A stretch of 64,000 bases of DNA, taken from Beijerinckiaceae bacterium. GTDB taxonomy: Bacteria > Pseudomonadota > Alphaproteobacteria > Rhizobiales > Beijerinckiaceae. Made by a program: the position numbers and the translations under genes. Positions 34,640 through 43,251 of this stretch are shown here, in pieces. Below the pieces are notes generated by a model. The model did not search any database, was not told the origin of the DNA, and saw only the letters and a program-made list of their open reading frames with translations. Positions within the stretch are counted from its first letter, which is position 1; each line of letters begins with the position of its first letter. The stretch is taken from assembly GCA_027532775.1 (NCBI GenBank), contig JAPZTO010000008.1, positions 284,286 to 348,285 of the forward strand, in the 5' to 3' direction.

Positions 34640-35833
34640 TCAGCCTGTCCGCCCCCGCGCATGGCTGAGGGCGGTCATCACGCCGCGCAGCTCCGCGAGG
34701 CCGCGGAGCCGTCCAATGAACGGGTAGCCGGGATGGCTGGCCCGTCCGATATCGTCGAGGATTTCGTGGCCGTGGTCTGGCCGCATCGGGATCTCGGCGA
34801 AATCCTCGCCCGCCGCGCGCCGGCGGGCTTCCTCATCGAGCAGGGCGGCGACCAGTTCGACCATGTCGGTATCCCCGCCCAGATGCTCGGCCTCCATGAA
34901 GGAGCCATCCGGATCCTTCGCCACGTTGCGCAGATGCGCGAACCAGATCCTGCCGGCAAAGCGCCGGGCGATGGCGGGTACGTCATTGGCGGGGTTGGCG
35001 CCCAGCGAGCCGGAACACAGGGTCAGGCCATTGGCGGGAGAATCGACCATGGCAAGGATATCGGCGAGGTCCTGCTCGCGCGAGACGATGCGCGGCAGGC
35101 CGAAGACCGGACGGGGCGGATCATCCGGGTGGATGCAGAGGCGCATGCCGAGATCCTCTGCGGCCGGCACCACCGCCTCGAGGAAGCGGCGCAGATTGCC
35201 CTGCAATTCGCGATGGCCGATGCCACGATAGCGGTCGAGCATGCGGCGCAGGCCGGGAATGTCGTAGCGGTCATAGGCACCGGGCAACCCGGCCATGATG
35301 TTGGCAAGGAGGCGGGCCCTGTCGCTTTCCGAGGCAGCTTCATGCCAGGCTTTCGCGCGGGCGAGAACATCGGCGCTGTAGCCTTCCTCGGCGCCGGGGC
35401 GCTGGAGCATCAGCCAGTCGAAGGCGACATATTCGTGCAGGTTGAAGCGCAGCGCCCGGGCGCCACCGGGCAGCTCCGCATCCATCTGGGTGCGGGTCCA
35501 GTCCAGAACCGGCATGAAATTGTAGCAGATCGTGCGGATGCCGGCGGCCGCGAGGTTCCGCAGCGAATCCCGGTAGGTTGCGAAAAGCGGTTCGAGCTGC
35601 CCCTCGCCGATGCGGATGCGCTCATGCACGGGCAGGCTTTCCACCACGGCCCAATGCAGGCCGAAGCCGGGTGCGGCAATCTCGGCCTGACGTTTCGCGA
35701 TTTCCCCGGGCGTCCAGACCTCGCCATAGGGGATATGGTGCAGCGAGGTGACGATGCCCGTCGCCCCGGCCTGCCTTGCGGCAGCAAGAGAGACGGCATC
35801 ACCCGGGCCGAACCAGCGCCAGCTTTGCAGCAT
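34640..35833 (-). CDS. uxuA: mannonate dehydratase
   Basis: This encodes 397 residues, a TIM-barrel enzyme that dehydrates D-mannonate to 2-keto-3-deoxygluconate in hexuronate catabolism. Family blocks include 'SWRWFGPGD', 'TSLHHIPYGEVW', 'GIRTICYNFMPVLDWTRT', 'RLCIHPDDPPRP', 'TLCSGSLGANP' and 'FAHLRNV', which contain the metal ligands. GGGAGGAG precedes the ATG. It is the last gene of an operon with a TRAP transporter, 14 bases after dctM, so the transporter probably imports a hexuronate or aldonate. Confidence 0.95.
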   Translation of the reverse strand: MLQSWRWFGPGDAVSLAAARQAGATGIVTSLHHIPYGEVWTPGEIAKRQAEIAAPGFGLHWAVVESLPVHERIRIGEGQLEPLFATYRDSLRNLAAAGIRTICYNFMPVLDWTRTQMDAELPGGARALRFNLHEYVAFDWLMLQRPGAEEGYSADVLARAKAWHEAASESDRARLLANIMAGLPGAYDRYDIPGLRRMLDRYRGIGHRELQGNLRRFLEAVVPAAEDLGMRLCIHPDDPPRPVFGLPRIVSREQDLADILAMVDSPANGLTLCSGSLGANPANDVPAIARRFAGRIWFAHLRNVAKDPDGSFMEAEHLGGDTDMVELVAALLDEEARRRAAGEDFAEIPMRPDHGHEILDDIGRASHPGYPFIGRLRGLAELRGVMTALSHARGRTG

Positions 35834-35847
35834 CGTGTCTCCTCCCG

Positions 35848-37125
35848 TCACATCAAGAGGTTGGGCAGGAACAGCACGACGCCCGGCAGGAAGACCAGCA
35901 GCATGATCACGAAGCAGATCATGGCGAGGAACGGCAGGCTCTCGACCGTGTATTCCTCCATCGACGTATCGAGGATGGAGCAACAGGCGAACATGCAGGG
36001 CCCGACAGGCGGCGTCATCGAGCCGAGGGTCACGACCGACATCATGACGATGCCGAAATGCACCGGATCGACGCCGAGCTTGGTGATGATCGGCACGAAG
36101 ATCGGCGTCAGCAGCAGCACCATGACCGTGCTTTCCAGCGCGGTGCCGAGGATCAGCAGCAGAAGCAGGATCAGCAGGACGATCACGGTGGGGTTGCTGG
36201 AGAGGCTGAGCATCCATTGCGCCATGGCCTGCGGGGTCTGCTCGAAGATGATGGCATAGCCGAGCGGACCGGACATCAGGATCACGAACATGATAATGCC
36301 GACGTCGAGCACGCCTTCGGACAGGGCCTCCTCGAAGCGCTGCCAGGTCAATTCCCGATGGAGGAACGCGCCGACAACCACGGCATAGAACACCGCGAAG
36401 GCGCCGATCTCGGACGGGGTGAAAACGCCCGCGCGGATGCCGACCAGCAGGGCGACGGGGAAGAGCAAAGCCCATTTCGCATCGACCACGGCGCGCCAGA
36501 CCTCGCGCGCTTTCGGCTTTTCGGCCGCCGCCGGCTGGTAGCCGCGCTTGCGGGAGATATACCAGACGACGGTCATCAGCCCGACCATCATCATCAGGCC
36601 GGGAATGACCCCGGCGAGGAAGAGCCGGCCGATCGAGACATTGCCGATATAGCCGTAGAGGATCAGCCCGAGGCTGGGCGGAATGGTGGCGGTGATCAGC
36701 GAGCCGACCGCGATGGCCGCGCAGGTGAAGCCCTTCGAATAGCCGCGGCGGATCATTTCCGGGCCGAGCATGCGGGCTTCCATCGCCGCATCGGCGACGG
36801 CAGAGCCGGAAATGCCGCCCATCATGGTCGAGAGCAGGATGCAGACCTGCGCAAGCCCGCCGGACATCCAGCTCACCAGCACGTTCGAACAGGCGATGAG
36901 GCGGGTGGTGATGCCGGTCTTGTTCATCATGTGGCCGGCCAGCACGAAGAAGGGCACGGCCAGAAGCGGGAAGCTCTGCGACTGGGTTGCGATCTGCTGG
37001 ACGGCGATGCTGACCGGCACCGTGCCGCTGAGGACGAAGAAGCTGAATCCGGAAATCCCGATCGCCAGCGAGACCGGCATGCCGAGAAACATCAGCGCGA
37101 AGAACAGGAACGTGATGAGCAGCAT
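35848..37125 (-). CDS. dctM: TRAP transporter large permease
   Basis: This encodes 425 residues with 12 or so membrane helices, the DctM/SiaM type that drives uptake with a sodium or proton gradient. Typical segments are 'FFALMFLGMPVSLAIG', 'GGISGSAVADAAM', 'IPPSLGLILYGYI' and 'LTPPVGPCMF' (here 'MTPPVGPCMFACC'). The stop of dctQ is 5 bases upstream and uxuA follows 14 bases downstream, so the genes are co-transcribed. Confidence 0.95.
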   Translation of the reverse strand: MLLITFLFFALMFLGMPVSLAIGISGFSFFVLSGTVPVSIAVQQIATQSQSFPLLAVPFFVLAGHMMNKTGITTRLIACSNVLVSWMSGGLAQVCILLSTMMGGISGSAVADAAMEARMLGPEMIRRGYSKGFTCAAIAVGSLITATIPPSLGLILYGYIGNVSIGRLFLAGVIPGLMMMVGLMTVVWYISRKRGYQPAAAEKPKAREVWRAVVDAKWALLFPVALLVGIRAGVFTPSEIGAFAVFYAVVVGAFLHRELTWQRFEEALSEGVLDVGIIMFVILMSGPLGYAIIFEQTPQAMAQWMLSLSSNPTVIVLLILLLLLILGTALESTVMVLLLTPIFVPIITKLGVDPVHFGIVMMSVVTLGSMTPPVGPCMFACCSILDTSMEEYTVESLPFLAMICFVIMLLVFLPGVVLFLPNLLM

Positions 37126-37130
37126 GGCCG

Positions 37131-37643
37131 TTATCCGAGCTGGCTATGCGCGCGTTCGAGATCGTTCGGCTTTTCCGGGAAGAAGACGAAGGACCGGTCG
37201 CGGAACGAGCGGAGGACGTGGAGGATGATCTCGAGACTCATCAGGAAGCTGCCGACGGGAATGGCGATCGTGACCCACGCGTAGGAAATGCCGCTGTCGC
37301 CATAGACGCGCTGCCAGTTCAGCATGGTGAGCTTGTAGCCGGAGACGGCGAGAGTGATGAGGAAGCCGAGGATCAGGGCAGCGTTGAACATCTCGAGCAT
37401 CCAGCGCGGCGTGCGCGGCAGCCATTTCACGGCATAGTCCACCGCCATATGCGCCTTGATCCGCATCGCGCGGGTCGCGCCGAACACGCAGAGCCAGACG
37501 AAAAGCAACTGCGCCATGTCATCCGACCAGATGACGGGATGGCCGATCGTGCGTGAAACCGCGGCGATCAGCACCAGCACCGTGATCGCGGCCAGCAGGA
37601 ATTTCGAGATGATATCTTCCAGTCGCACATACCATGCCGGCAT
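37131..37643 (-). CDS. dctQ: TRAP transporter small permease
   Basis: This encodes 170 residues with four membrane helices, the DctQ type, which forms a complex with the large permease. 'WSDDMAQLLFVWLCVFGAT' and 'AHMAVDYAVKWLP' are family landmarks. ATG at 37643 was chosen because AAGGGGGG lies about 4-10 bases before it. The upstream GTG would overlap that site. It lies between dctP and dctM. Confidence 0.93.
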   Translation of the reverse strand: MPAWYVRLEDIISKFLLAAITVLVLIAAVSRTIGHPVIWSDDMAQLLFVWLCVFGATRAMRIKAHMAVDYAVKWLPRTPRWMLEMFNAALILGFLITLAVSGYKLTMLNWQRVYGDSGISYAWVTIAIPVGSFLMSLEIILHVLRSFRDRSFVFFPEKPNDLERAHSQLG

Positions 37644-37739
37644 GATGCCCCCCTTCACGCGGACCCGAAGATCCCCGTCTGCTTCCGGTATGATGAGAAA
37701 ACGGGCCGGGCCGCGAAAGGCCGCCCGGCCCAGTCGGCC

Positions 37740-38738
37740 TTACTTCAGCAAGGCCTCGACCTTGATGCGGAGTTCGCCGTAGCCAAGCTTGTCGTAGACC
37801 CCCTTGGTGGCCTCGATGAAGGGCGTGCGGTCGACTTCCGCCACCGTCATGCCCTTGGCCTTGAACTCGGCCTCGAACTTCGCCAGCGATTCCTCGGTGG
37901 CGCGGGAGGCGAAATCGCCGGCGGCGAGGGATTCCTCGCGCAGGATCTTCTGCAGGTCGGCGGGGAGCTTGTCGAACCAGGCGCCGCTGGTGACGATGCC
38001 GGTGATCAGGTTGAAATGGCTCGTCTTGGTGAGGTGCTTGGTCACTTCGTAGAGCCGGGCGCCATGCGTGGCCGGATGCTGGGCTTCCGCCGCATCGATC
38101 ACCTTCTGCTGGAGGGCGGGGTAAACTTCGCCCCAGCCCATCGCCGTCGGCGTCGCGCCCATGGCGCGGATCGTCTCCATCCAGACCGGCGCACCCGGGG
38201 TGCGCATGCGGATGCCGGCGAGATCGGCCGGGACCTTGATCGGCTTGTTGGTCAGCAGATGGCGGTCACCCTGCCACCAATTGAACGAGAGGATCTGATG
38301 GCCGGACGTGGCCTTCAGCTTGGCTTCCCATTCGGCGAAGAGCGGCGAGGTGACGACCTTGCGGATGCCGTCGAAGCCCGAGGCGAGATAGGGCGCGCTC
38401 AGGATGCCGAATTCCTTGACGAAGACCGCGAGGCGGCCGCCATCGACCACGACGGCGACATTCGCGCCGGCGCGGGCCTGTTCAAGAACATCCTCGTCCT
38501 TGCCGAGCTGCGAGCCCGGAAAGATGCGGATGGTCAGCGCCCCCTTGGAGCGCTCCGCCACCCTGTCGCGCATCCGCTCGAGGCCCTTGTAGATCGGGTC
38601 CTCGGTGGAGAGGGCGGTGTTGATGTTGAGCTGCTGCTGGGCCGAGGCCGAGGCCGTCAGCCCGAGAATTGCGAGGGTCGCCGCCGCCAGGGCAACAGTG
38701 CCGCGGCGCGAAAAGGTGGAACCTTCTGCCTTCACCAT
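37740..38738 (-). CDS. dctP: TRAP transporter substrate-binding protein
   Basis: This encodes 332 residues with a signal peptide to about residue 34 ('LTASASAQ'). The mature protein is a DctP SBP with 'IRIFPGSQLGKDEDVLEQARAG' and 'GIRMRTPGAPVWMETIRAMG', where the conserved Arg of 'IRMRT' binds the substrate carboxylate. Cotranscription with uxuA implies a sugar-acid ligand such as glucuronate or mannonate. GGGAAGGAAA precedes the ATG. It is first in the operon, facing the divergent gntR gene across the palindromic operator region. Confidence 0.93.
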   Translation of the reverse strand: MVKAEGSTFSRRGTVALAAATLAILGLTASASAQQQLNINTALSTEDPIYKGLERMRDRVAERSKGALTIRIFPGSQLGKDEDVLEQARAGANVAVVVDGGRLAVFVKEFGILSAPYLASGFDGIRKVVTSPLFAEWEAKLKATSGHQILSFNWWQGDRHLLTNKPIKVPADLAGIRMRTPGAPVWMETIRAMGATPTAMGWGEVYPALQQKVIDAAEAQHPATHGARLYEVTKHLTKTSHFNLITGIVTSGAWFDKLPADLQKILREESLAAGDFASRATEESLAKFEAEFKAKGMTVAEVDRTPFIEATKGVYDKLGYGELRIKVEALLK

Positions 38739-38790
38739 GGTGTTTTCCTTCCCGTTTTCTGGTTGTCCCACCCTGCACCTTCATGCTTGA

Positions 38791-38811
38791 GGTATGGCAC
38801 CATACCGGTAT
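38791..38811. promoter_or_regulatory. overlapping palindromes, probable GntR operator
   Basis: GGTATGG-CA-CCATACC (38791-38806) and ATACCGGTAT (38802-38811) overlap and give three GGTAT-type half sites between divergent dctP and gntR. FCD-type GntR regulators bind such TxGTATACxA-like palindromes, so autoregulation and uxu operon control are likely. Confidence 0.65.
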
Positions 38812-38874
38812 AGTGCACATCCTGTGGTCATTCGCAAGGGGCCGCGCTATGTGCCGGGGCGGGAGAGGGAAGCG

Positions 38875-39588
38875 ATGCCAGGATTGAACGAGAATGCCGC
38901 CTTGCGGCTCGCCGAGCCGATCGTGCCGCAGATCATCAACCGCCTGCGCCAGGCGATCATCGAGCTGAAGCTCGAACCGGGGCAGCCGCTTTCGGAAAAG
39001 GAGATCGCGCTGCTCTACGGGGTGAGCCGGCAGCCGGTGCGGGAAGCCTTCATCAAGCTGGCCGAGGCGGGCCTCGTGCAGGTCCTGCCGAGCCGCGGCA
39101 CCTATGTGACGAAAATCTCGGTCAAGGAGGTGCTCAATGCCCGTTTCGTGCGTGAGGCGATCGAATGCGCTGTCGTTCGCGAGGCGGCGACCCGGATCGA
39201 CGCTGCCGGGCTCGACCGGCTCTCCGCGCTGATCGATGGCCAGATGCGGGCAGCTATCCGGCTCGACAATGTCGCCTTCACCGAACTGGACGAGGCCTTC
39301 CATCGCGCCATCGCGGATTGCCTCGATTGCGATTATGCCGTCCGCGTGGTCGAGGCGGCCCGCACCCAGACCGACCGTGTGCGCCATCTCAGCCTGCCGG
39401 AGGCCTCGCCCTTTCCCGTGCTGATCGATCAGCACCGGCAGATCGTTGCCGCCCTGCAGGACCGCGATCCGCTGGCGGCCGAAGCGGCGATGCGGCGCCA
39501 TGTGCGCGAGATCCTCTCGGCCATCCCGCGCCTCGCCGCCGCGCATCCGGCCTATTTCGAGGATCAGGGCAGCCTGCCGCCGGGCTGA
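38875..39588 (+). CDS. GntR/FadR-type transcriptional regulator of the uxuA-TRAP operon
   Basis: This encodes 237 residues. The N-terminal winged helix (about 15-80) has 'EKEIALLYGVSRQPVREAFIKL', and the C-terminal all-helical FCD domain (about 90-225) has the metal/ligand 'ELDEAFHRAIA' motif and 'DQHRQIVAALQDRD'. Such UxuR/ExuR-like repressors are released by hexuronate metabolites. GAGAGGGA precedes the ATG. It is divergent from the dctPQM-uxuA operon with palindromes between, so it is its predicted repressor. Confidence 0.88.
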   Translation: MPGLNENAALRLAEPIVPQIINRLRQAIIELKLEPGQPLSEKEIALLYGVSRQPVREAFIKLAEAGLVQVLPSRGTYVTKISVKEVLNARFVREAIECAVVREAATRIDAAGLDRLSALIDGQMRAAIRLDNVAFTELDEAFHRAIADCLDCDYAVRVVEAARTQTDRVRHLSLPEASPFPVLIDQHRQIVAALQDRDPLAAEAAMRRHVREILSAIPRLAAAHPAYFEDQGSLPPG

Positions 39589-39673
39589 TGCGGTGGATTG
39601 ATCAGCCGGATTGATCCATGGGCCGAACTGATGCACTGATTTCAGTAATCAGGCGTCAGAAGGGCCGGCTTTC

Positions 39674-40606
39674 ATGCGGATCGACTTTCTCGGGCTGGAA
39701 GCCTTCCTCTCCATTGCCGAGCGCGGCAGCTTTCATGGCGCCGCCGCGCATCTCAACCTGTCGCAGACAGCCCTGTCGCACCGGATGCGCAAGCTCGAGG
39801 ATGATCTCGGCATCAAGCTGTTCACCCGCACGACGCGGCAGGTGACGCTGACACCCGCCGGCCTCGAATTGCTGCCGCGCGCCCGGCAGATGATCGACGC
39901 CCTTTCCGCCTCCTATGACGCCCTGCGCCGGCAGGGGCGCGAGCGGCAGGCCCGGCTGACCATCGGCTGCCTGCCGACCATCGCCACCTATTACCTGCCG
40001 CCGATCCTGCTGGAATTCTCCGCTTCCTATCCGGATATCACCGTCCATATCCAGGATGCGGCGGCGGGCCAGATCGCGGATTTCGTGCAGAAGGGCGAGG
40101 CGGAATTCGGCATCACCATCATCTCCGCCAATCGCTGGGATCTCGACATGCGGCCCCTGCTGCGGGAACCCTATGTGCTGCTTTGCCAGGCGAGCCACCC
40201 GCTGGCGTCGCGGCCGCAGGTCAGCTGGGCCGAACTCGAGGGCGTGCCGCTGGTGCGGATCAGCCCGCAGGCGGCGAACCGGGCGATCATCGATGACGCC
40301 CTCGGTTCGCGGCGGGAATTCATGACCTGGCGCTACGAGGTGCAGCATGTGGCTACCGCCGTCAGCCTCGTGACGGCCGGCGTGGCGCTGACGGTCGTGC
40401 CCCGCCTCGCGATCGACCTTGCCGGTGCGCCGGGTTTGAAGGCTGTGCCGATCGTCAATCCCGGCGTCTCGCGGATTGTCGGCGTCGTCAGCAACCGGGC
40501 GAATCCGCTCTCGCCGGCGGGCGAGCACCTGCTGAAGCTGGTCGCCCAGAGGTTCCGGCGCGATGGCGAGGCGGCGGCACCTGCGCTCGTGCACGAGATT
40601 CACTAA
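39674..40606 (+). CDS. LysR family transcriptional regulator
   Basis: This encodes 310 residues. The N-terminal winged helix ('FLGLEAFLSIAERGSFHGAA', 'LSQTALSHRMRKLEDDLG') is followed by a periplasmic-binding-like effector domain (about 95-300). The effector is unknown. It lies upstream of and in the same direction as the hydrolase-ligAB genes, 302 bases away, so it may activate the aromatic cluster, although LysR activators more often face their targets. No clear Shine-Dalgarno site was found, only AGAAGGGC about 11 bases upstream. Confidence 0.85.
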   Translation: MRIDFLGLEAFLSIAERGSFHGAAAHLNLSQTALSHRMRKLEDDLGIKLFTRTTRQVTLTPAGLELLPRARQMIDALSASYDALRRQGRERQARLTIGCLPTIATYYLPPILLEFSASYPDITVHIQDAAAGQIADFVQKGEAEFGITIISANRWDLDMRPLLREPYVLLCQASHPLASRPQVSWAELEGVPLVRISPQAANRAIIDDALGSRREFMTWRYEVQHVATAVSLVTAGVALTVVPRLAIDLAGAPGLKAVPIVNPGVSRIVGVVSNRANPLSPAGEHLLKLVAQRFRRDGEAAAPALVHEIH

Positions 40607-40908
40607 AGCCGCCAAAACAATCACTGGATTCATTGAACGCTTGCCCGCAGGAATGACGGGCAAGGTGGGCGGAGCCTTGCCGGTCCGGGACCGCCGGGCG
40701 GCGGTTCTCCCTGCGAACAAATGCGGCCGTCAGGGCTAGAATGCCTGATCCGGCCGGTGTGGGCGGGGTCAGGCCTTGCCAGCAGGGCCGGGCGGCTCGA
40801 CATTCTCAGCGATGATCCCTTTCGAGGGATTGTCCTTTCACCGGGGGAACCCGGCACGGCAGAAACAACAAGGCTGGCACATGACCGGCCGGAACAAACG
40901 GGACGGAA
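40607..40908. other. intergenic region before the aromatic-acid operon
   Basis: This 302-bp region has no supported gene. It should hold the promoter of the hydrolase-ligAB operon. I could not identify a convincing T-N11-A LysR box. Confidence 0.4.
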
Positions 40909-41622
40909 ATGCGCGAACAGATCGTGTTCATGCCGGGGCTCCTCTGCGATGGCAGCGTCTTCACGCACCAGATCGCGGCCCTGTCGCGCCATGCCGATGT
41001 GAAGGTCGCGGATTTTCTCGGTCAGGATTCGATCGAGGGCATGGCCCGGCTGGCTCTTGGCCTGTTTGACGGGCCGGTTTCCCTCATCGGCTTCTCGATG
41101 GGCGGGCGGGCGGCCTTGCAGGCGATCCGCCTTGCGCCCGAGCGGGTCAAGCGGCTCTGCCTGATGGATACCGGCGCAACGCCGGCGCGCGAGAACGAAG
41201 CCGAGACCCGCCAGCCGCTGGTGGACCTTGCCCATGCCGAGGGGATGGGCGCGCTGGCGGCGCGATGGCTGCCGCCGATGCTCCATGTCGATCGAGAGCG
41301 TGATCCGTCCCTGATCGACCCGCTGACAGCGATGGTGAAACGCGCGACGCCGGATCAGCATGAACGCCAGATCCGCGCCCTGCTCTCGCGGCCGGATGCG
41401 CGGCCGGTGCTGGCGGGCATTCGCTGCCCGGTTCTGGTCATGGTCGGCCGGCAGGATCGCTGGAGCACCCTGGCCCAGCACGAGGAGATGGCGGCGGCGA
41501 TCCCCGGCGCGGAACTCGCGGTGATCGAGGAGGCCGGGCATTTCGTGTCCGTCGAGCGGCCGGAAGCCGTCACGCGAGCGCTGATGCGCTGGTTCGGCTT
41601 TGAGCGGGCGGAGGCGGCGTGA
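40909..41622 (+). CDS. alpha/beta-fold hydrolase
   Basis: This encodes 237 residues. The nucleophile elbow 'GFSMGG' puts S63 at its centre. The acid lies in 'VGRQDRWS' and the histidine in 'EEAGHFVSVERPE' near residue 212. It is cytosolic. Family members hydrolyse esters or C-C bonds. As the first gene of an operon whose next genes encode an extradiol dioxygenase, a C-C hydrolase or methyl-ester hydrolase acting on the ring-fission product is likely. Its stop overlaps the next start (TGATG), showing translational coupling. Confidence 0.85.
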   Translation: MREQIVFMPGLLCDGSVFTHQIAALSRHADVKVADFLGQDSIEGMARLALGLFDGPVSLIGFSMGGRAALQAIRLAPERVKRLCLMDTGATPARENEAETRQPLVDLAHAEGMGALAARWLPPMLHVDRERDPSLIDPLTAMVKRATPDQHERQIRALLSRPDARPVLAGIRCPVLVMVGRQDRWSTLAQHEEMAAAIPGAELAVIEEAGHFVSVERPEAVTRALMRWFGFERAEAA

Positions 41623-41972
41623 TGGAAGACCGCATTCCCGACACTCCGCTTTTCGACCGTTCCCGCCAGCGCCGGGGCTATCGCCTCAACAAGATGGCGA
41701 TGGGGCTGGTCGATCCGGCCAATCGCGACGCGTTCCGCTCCGATGAGGATGCCTATCTCGACCGGTTCGGCCTTTCCGACGAGGAGAAGCAGGCGGTCAA
41801 GACGCGGAACTGGCAGGAAATGGTCCGGCTGGGCGGCAACGTCTTCTACATTCTCAAGATTTCGGCGATTTCGCCGGCCCGGATGACCGAAATCGGCGCC
41901 CATCAGGCCGGGATGGACCACGACACCTTTCTCCGCGAGCGGCTGGGCAAGAAGCCGGCGGGAGGCCAGTGA
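41622..41972 (+). CDS. ligA: extradiol dioxygenase small subunit (LigA type)
   Basis: This encodes 116 residues, all helical, of the protocatechuate 4,5-dioxygenase alpha-subunit family: 'RGYRLNKMAMGLVDPANRDAF', 'YLDRFGLSDEEKQAV', 'MVRLGGNVFYILKI'. This subunit lids the active site of LigB. It overlaps the hydrolase stop codon by one base and precedes the catalytic subunit gene by 33 bases. Confidence 0.88.
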   Translation: MEDRIPDTPLFDRSRQRRGYRLNKMAMGLVDPANRDAFRSDEDAYLDRFGLSDEEKQAVKTRNWQEMVRLGGNVFYILKISAISPARMTEIGAHQAGMDHDTFLRERLGKKPAGGQ

Positions 41973-42005
41973 GATGCCGGCCAGTGACATGACGGGAGTT
42001 CAAGC

Positions 42006-42854
42006 ATGGCGAAGCTGATTGGCGGGCTCGGGTCCTCGCATGTGCCGTCAATCGGCGCGGCGATGGACAAGGGCCTGACCCAGACCGATGACTGGAAGCC
42101 CTTCTTCGACGGGATCGGGCCCGGCCGCGACTGGGTGGCCGCCAACAAGCCCGACGTGGCAGTGGTGGTGTTCAACGATCACGGCAATTCCTTCTTCCTC
42201 GACAAGGTGCCGACCTTCGCGATCGGCTGTGCCGAGCACTACGACCCGATCGACGAGGGTTGGGGGCCACGGGCCATTCCATCGTTCGAGGGCCACGCCG
42301 AACTGGGCTGGCACATGATCGACCGCATGGTCGAGAACCGGTTCGACCCGATGATCGTGCAGGAAATCGAGGTCGATCACGGGTTGCAGGTGCCGATGGA
42401 GCTGTTCTTCGGCAAGCCGGACAAGGCCTGGCCGGTCAAGGTCGTGCCGGTCTTCGTCAACGTGATCCAGTATCCGATCCCGCTGCCGAGCCGCTGCTAC
42501 GAACTCGGGCAGGTGCTGCGCCGGGCAATCGAGAGCTTCCCCGGCGACGAGCGCGTGGTGGTGATCGGCACCGGCGGCCTCTCGCACCAGTTGCAGGGCG
42601 CGCGCGCAGGCTTCACCAATCCGGAAGCCGACCGCGAATTCCTGCGCGACATCGCCGCCAATCCGGGCCGGCTGGCTGCGCTCAGCCGCGAGGATTATGT
42701 GCGGCTCTTCGGCAGCGAAGGCGCGGAGCTGATGATGTGGCTCGTCATGCGCGGGGCGATGGACCCGGAAGTGGTGGTGAAGCACAGCCATTACTACGTG
42801 CCCGCCTCGATGACCGGCGCCGGCATGCTGGTGCTCGAGAACAGGGCGGCGTGA
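42006..42854 (+). CDS. ligB: class III extradiol ring-cleavage dioxygenase, catalytic subunit (LigB type)
   Basis: This encodes 282 residues. The Fe(II) ligands of LigB are conserved: H12 in 'GSSHVPS', H59 in 'FNDHGN' and E241 in 'GAELMMW'. Catalytic histidines appear in 'VDHGLQVP' (H125) and 'GLSHQL' (H194). Such enzymes open catechol, protocatechuate or gallate-type rings next to one hydroxyl using O2. The exact substrate (protocatechuate, gallate or 3-O-methylgallate) cannot be decided. It is transcribed with ligA and followed at once by the YciI gene. The symbol is by family only. Confidence 0.9.
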   Translation: MAKLIGGLGSSHVPSIGAAMDKGLTQTDDWKPFFDGIGPGRDWVAANKPDVAVVVFNDHGNSFFLDKVPTFAIGCAEHYDPIDEGWGPRAIPSFEGHAELGWHMIDRMVENRFDPMIVQEIEVDHGLQVPMELFFGKPDKAWPVKVVPVFVNVIQYPIPLPSRCYELGQVLRRAIESFPGDERVVVIGTGGLSHQLQGARAGFTNPEADREFLRDIAANPGRLAALSREDYVRLFGSEGAELMMWLVMRGAMDPEVVVKHSHYYVPASMTGAGMLVLENRAA

Positions 42855-42855
42855 C

Positions 42856-43185
42856 ATGCACTGGCTGATGATCTGCCGCCATCACCCCGGCAAGGATGCG
42901 GAACGCGCCGCGATCCGCGAGCGGCATCGCGCGCATGTGCTGAGCGGCGGCGGGCGGGTGCGCGTGCTGATCGGCTCGGCGCTGACGGCCGATGACGGGC
43001 AATCCCCGCTCGGGAATTTCGGCGTCATCGAGGCGCGGAGCCGCGAGGATGTCATCGCCTTCGCCGAGGCAGACCCCTACGCCCAGGCCGGGATCGTCGC
43101 GGATATCGCGGTGACGGCCCTCGCCACGACTTTCCAGGCGCACCGGATCGATCCGATGACGCCGGTAACGGCCGCAAGCGGCTGA
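42856..43185 (+). CDS. YciI-like protein
   Basis: This encodes 109 residues with the YciI/muconolactone-isomerase-like ferredoxin fold: 'HWLMICRHHPGKDAERAAIR', a conserved His-x..Asp arrangement, and 'DDVIAFAEADPYAQAGIVAD' (reads 'EDVIAFAEADPY'). The only base between it and the ligB stop shows tight coupling. In this operon it could be a lactone isomerase or a non-catalytic partner for ring-fission products. No function is proven for the family. Confidence 0.82.
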   Translation: MHWLMICRHHPGKDAERAAIRERHRAHVLSGGGRVRVLIGSALTADDGQSPLGNFGVIEARSREDVIAFAEADPYAQAGIVADIAVTALATTFQAHRIDPMTPVTAASG

Positions 43186-43251
43186 CGACCCAAGACAATC
43201 CGGTGCCGGGCGAAACCGGTTCCGGGCAGAGATGTTCCAAGGGAGGACAAC

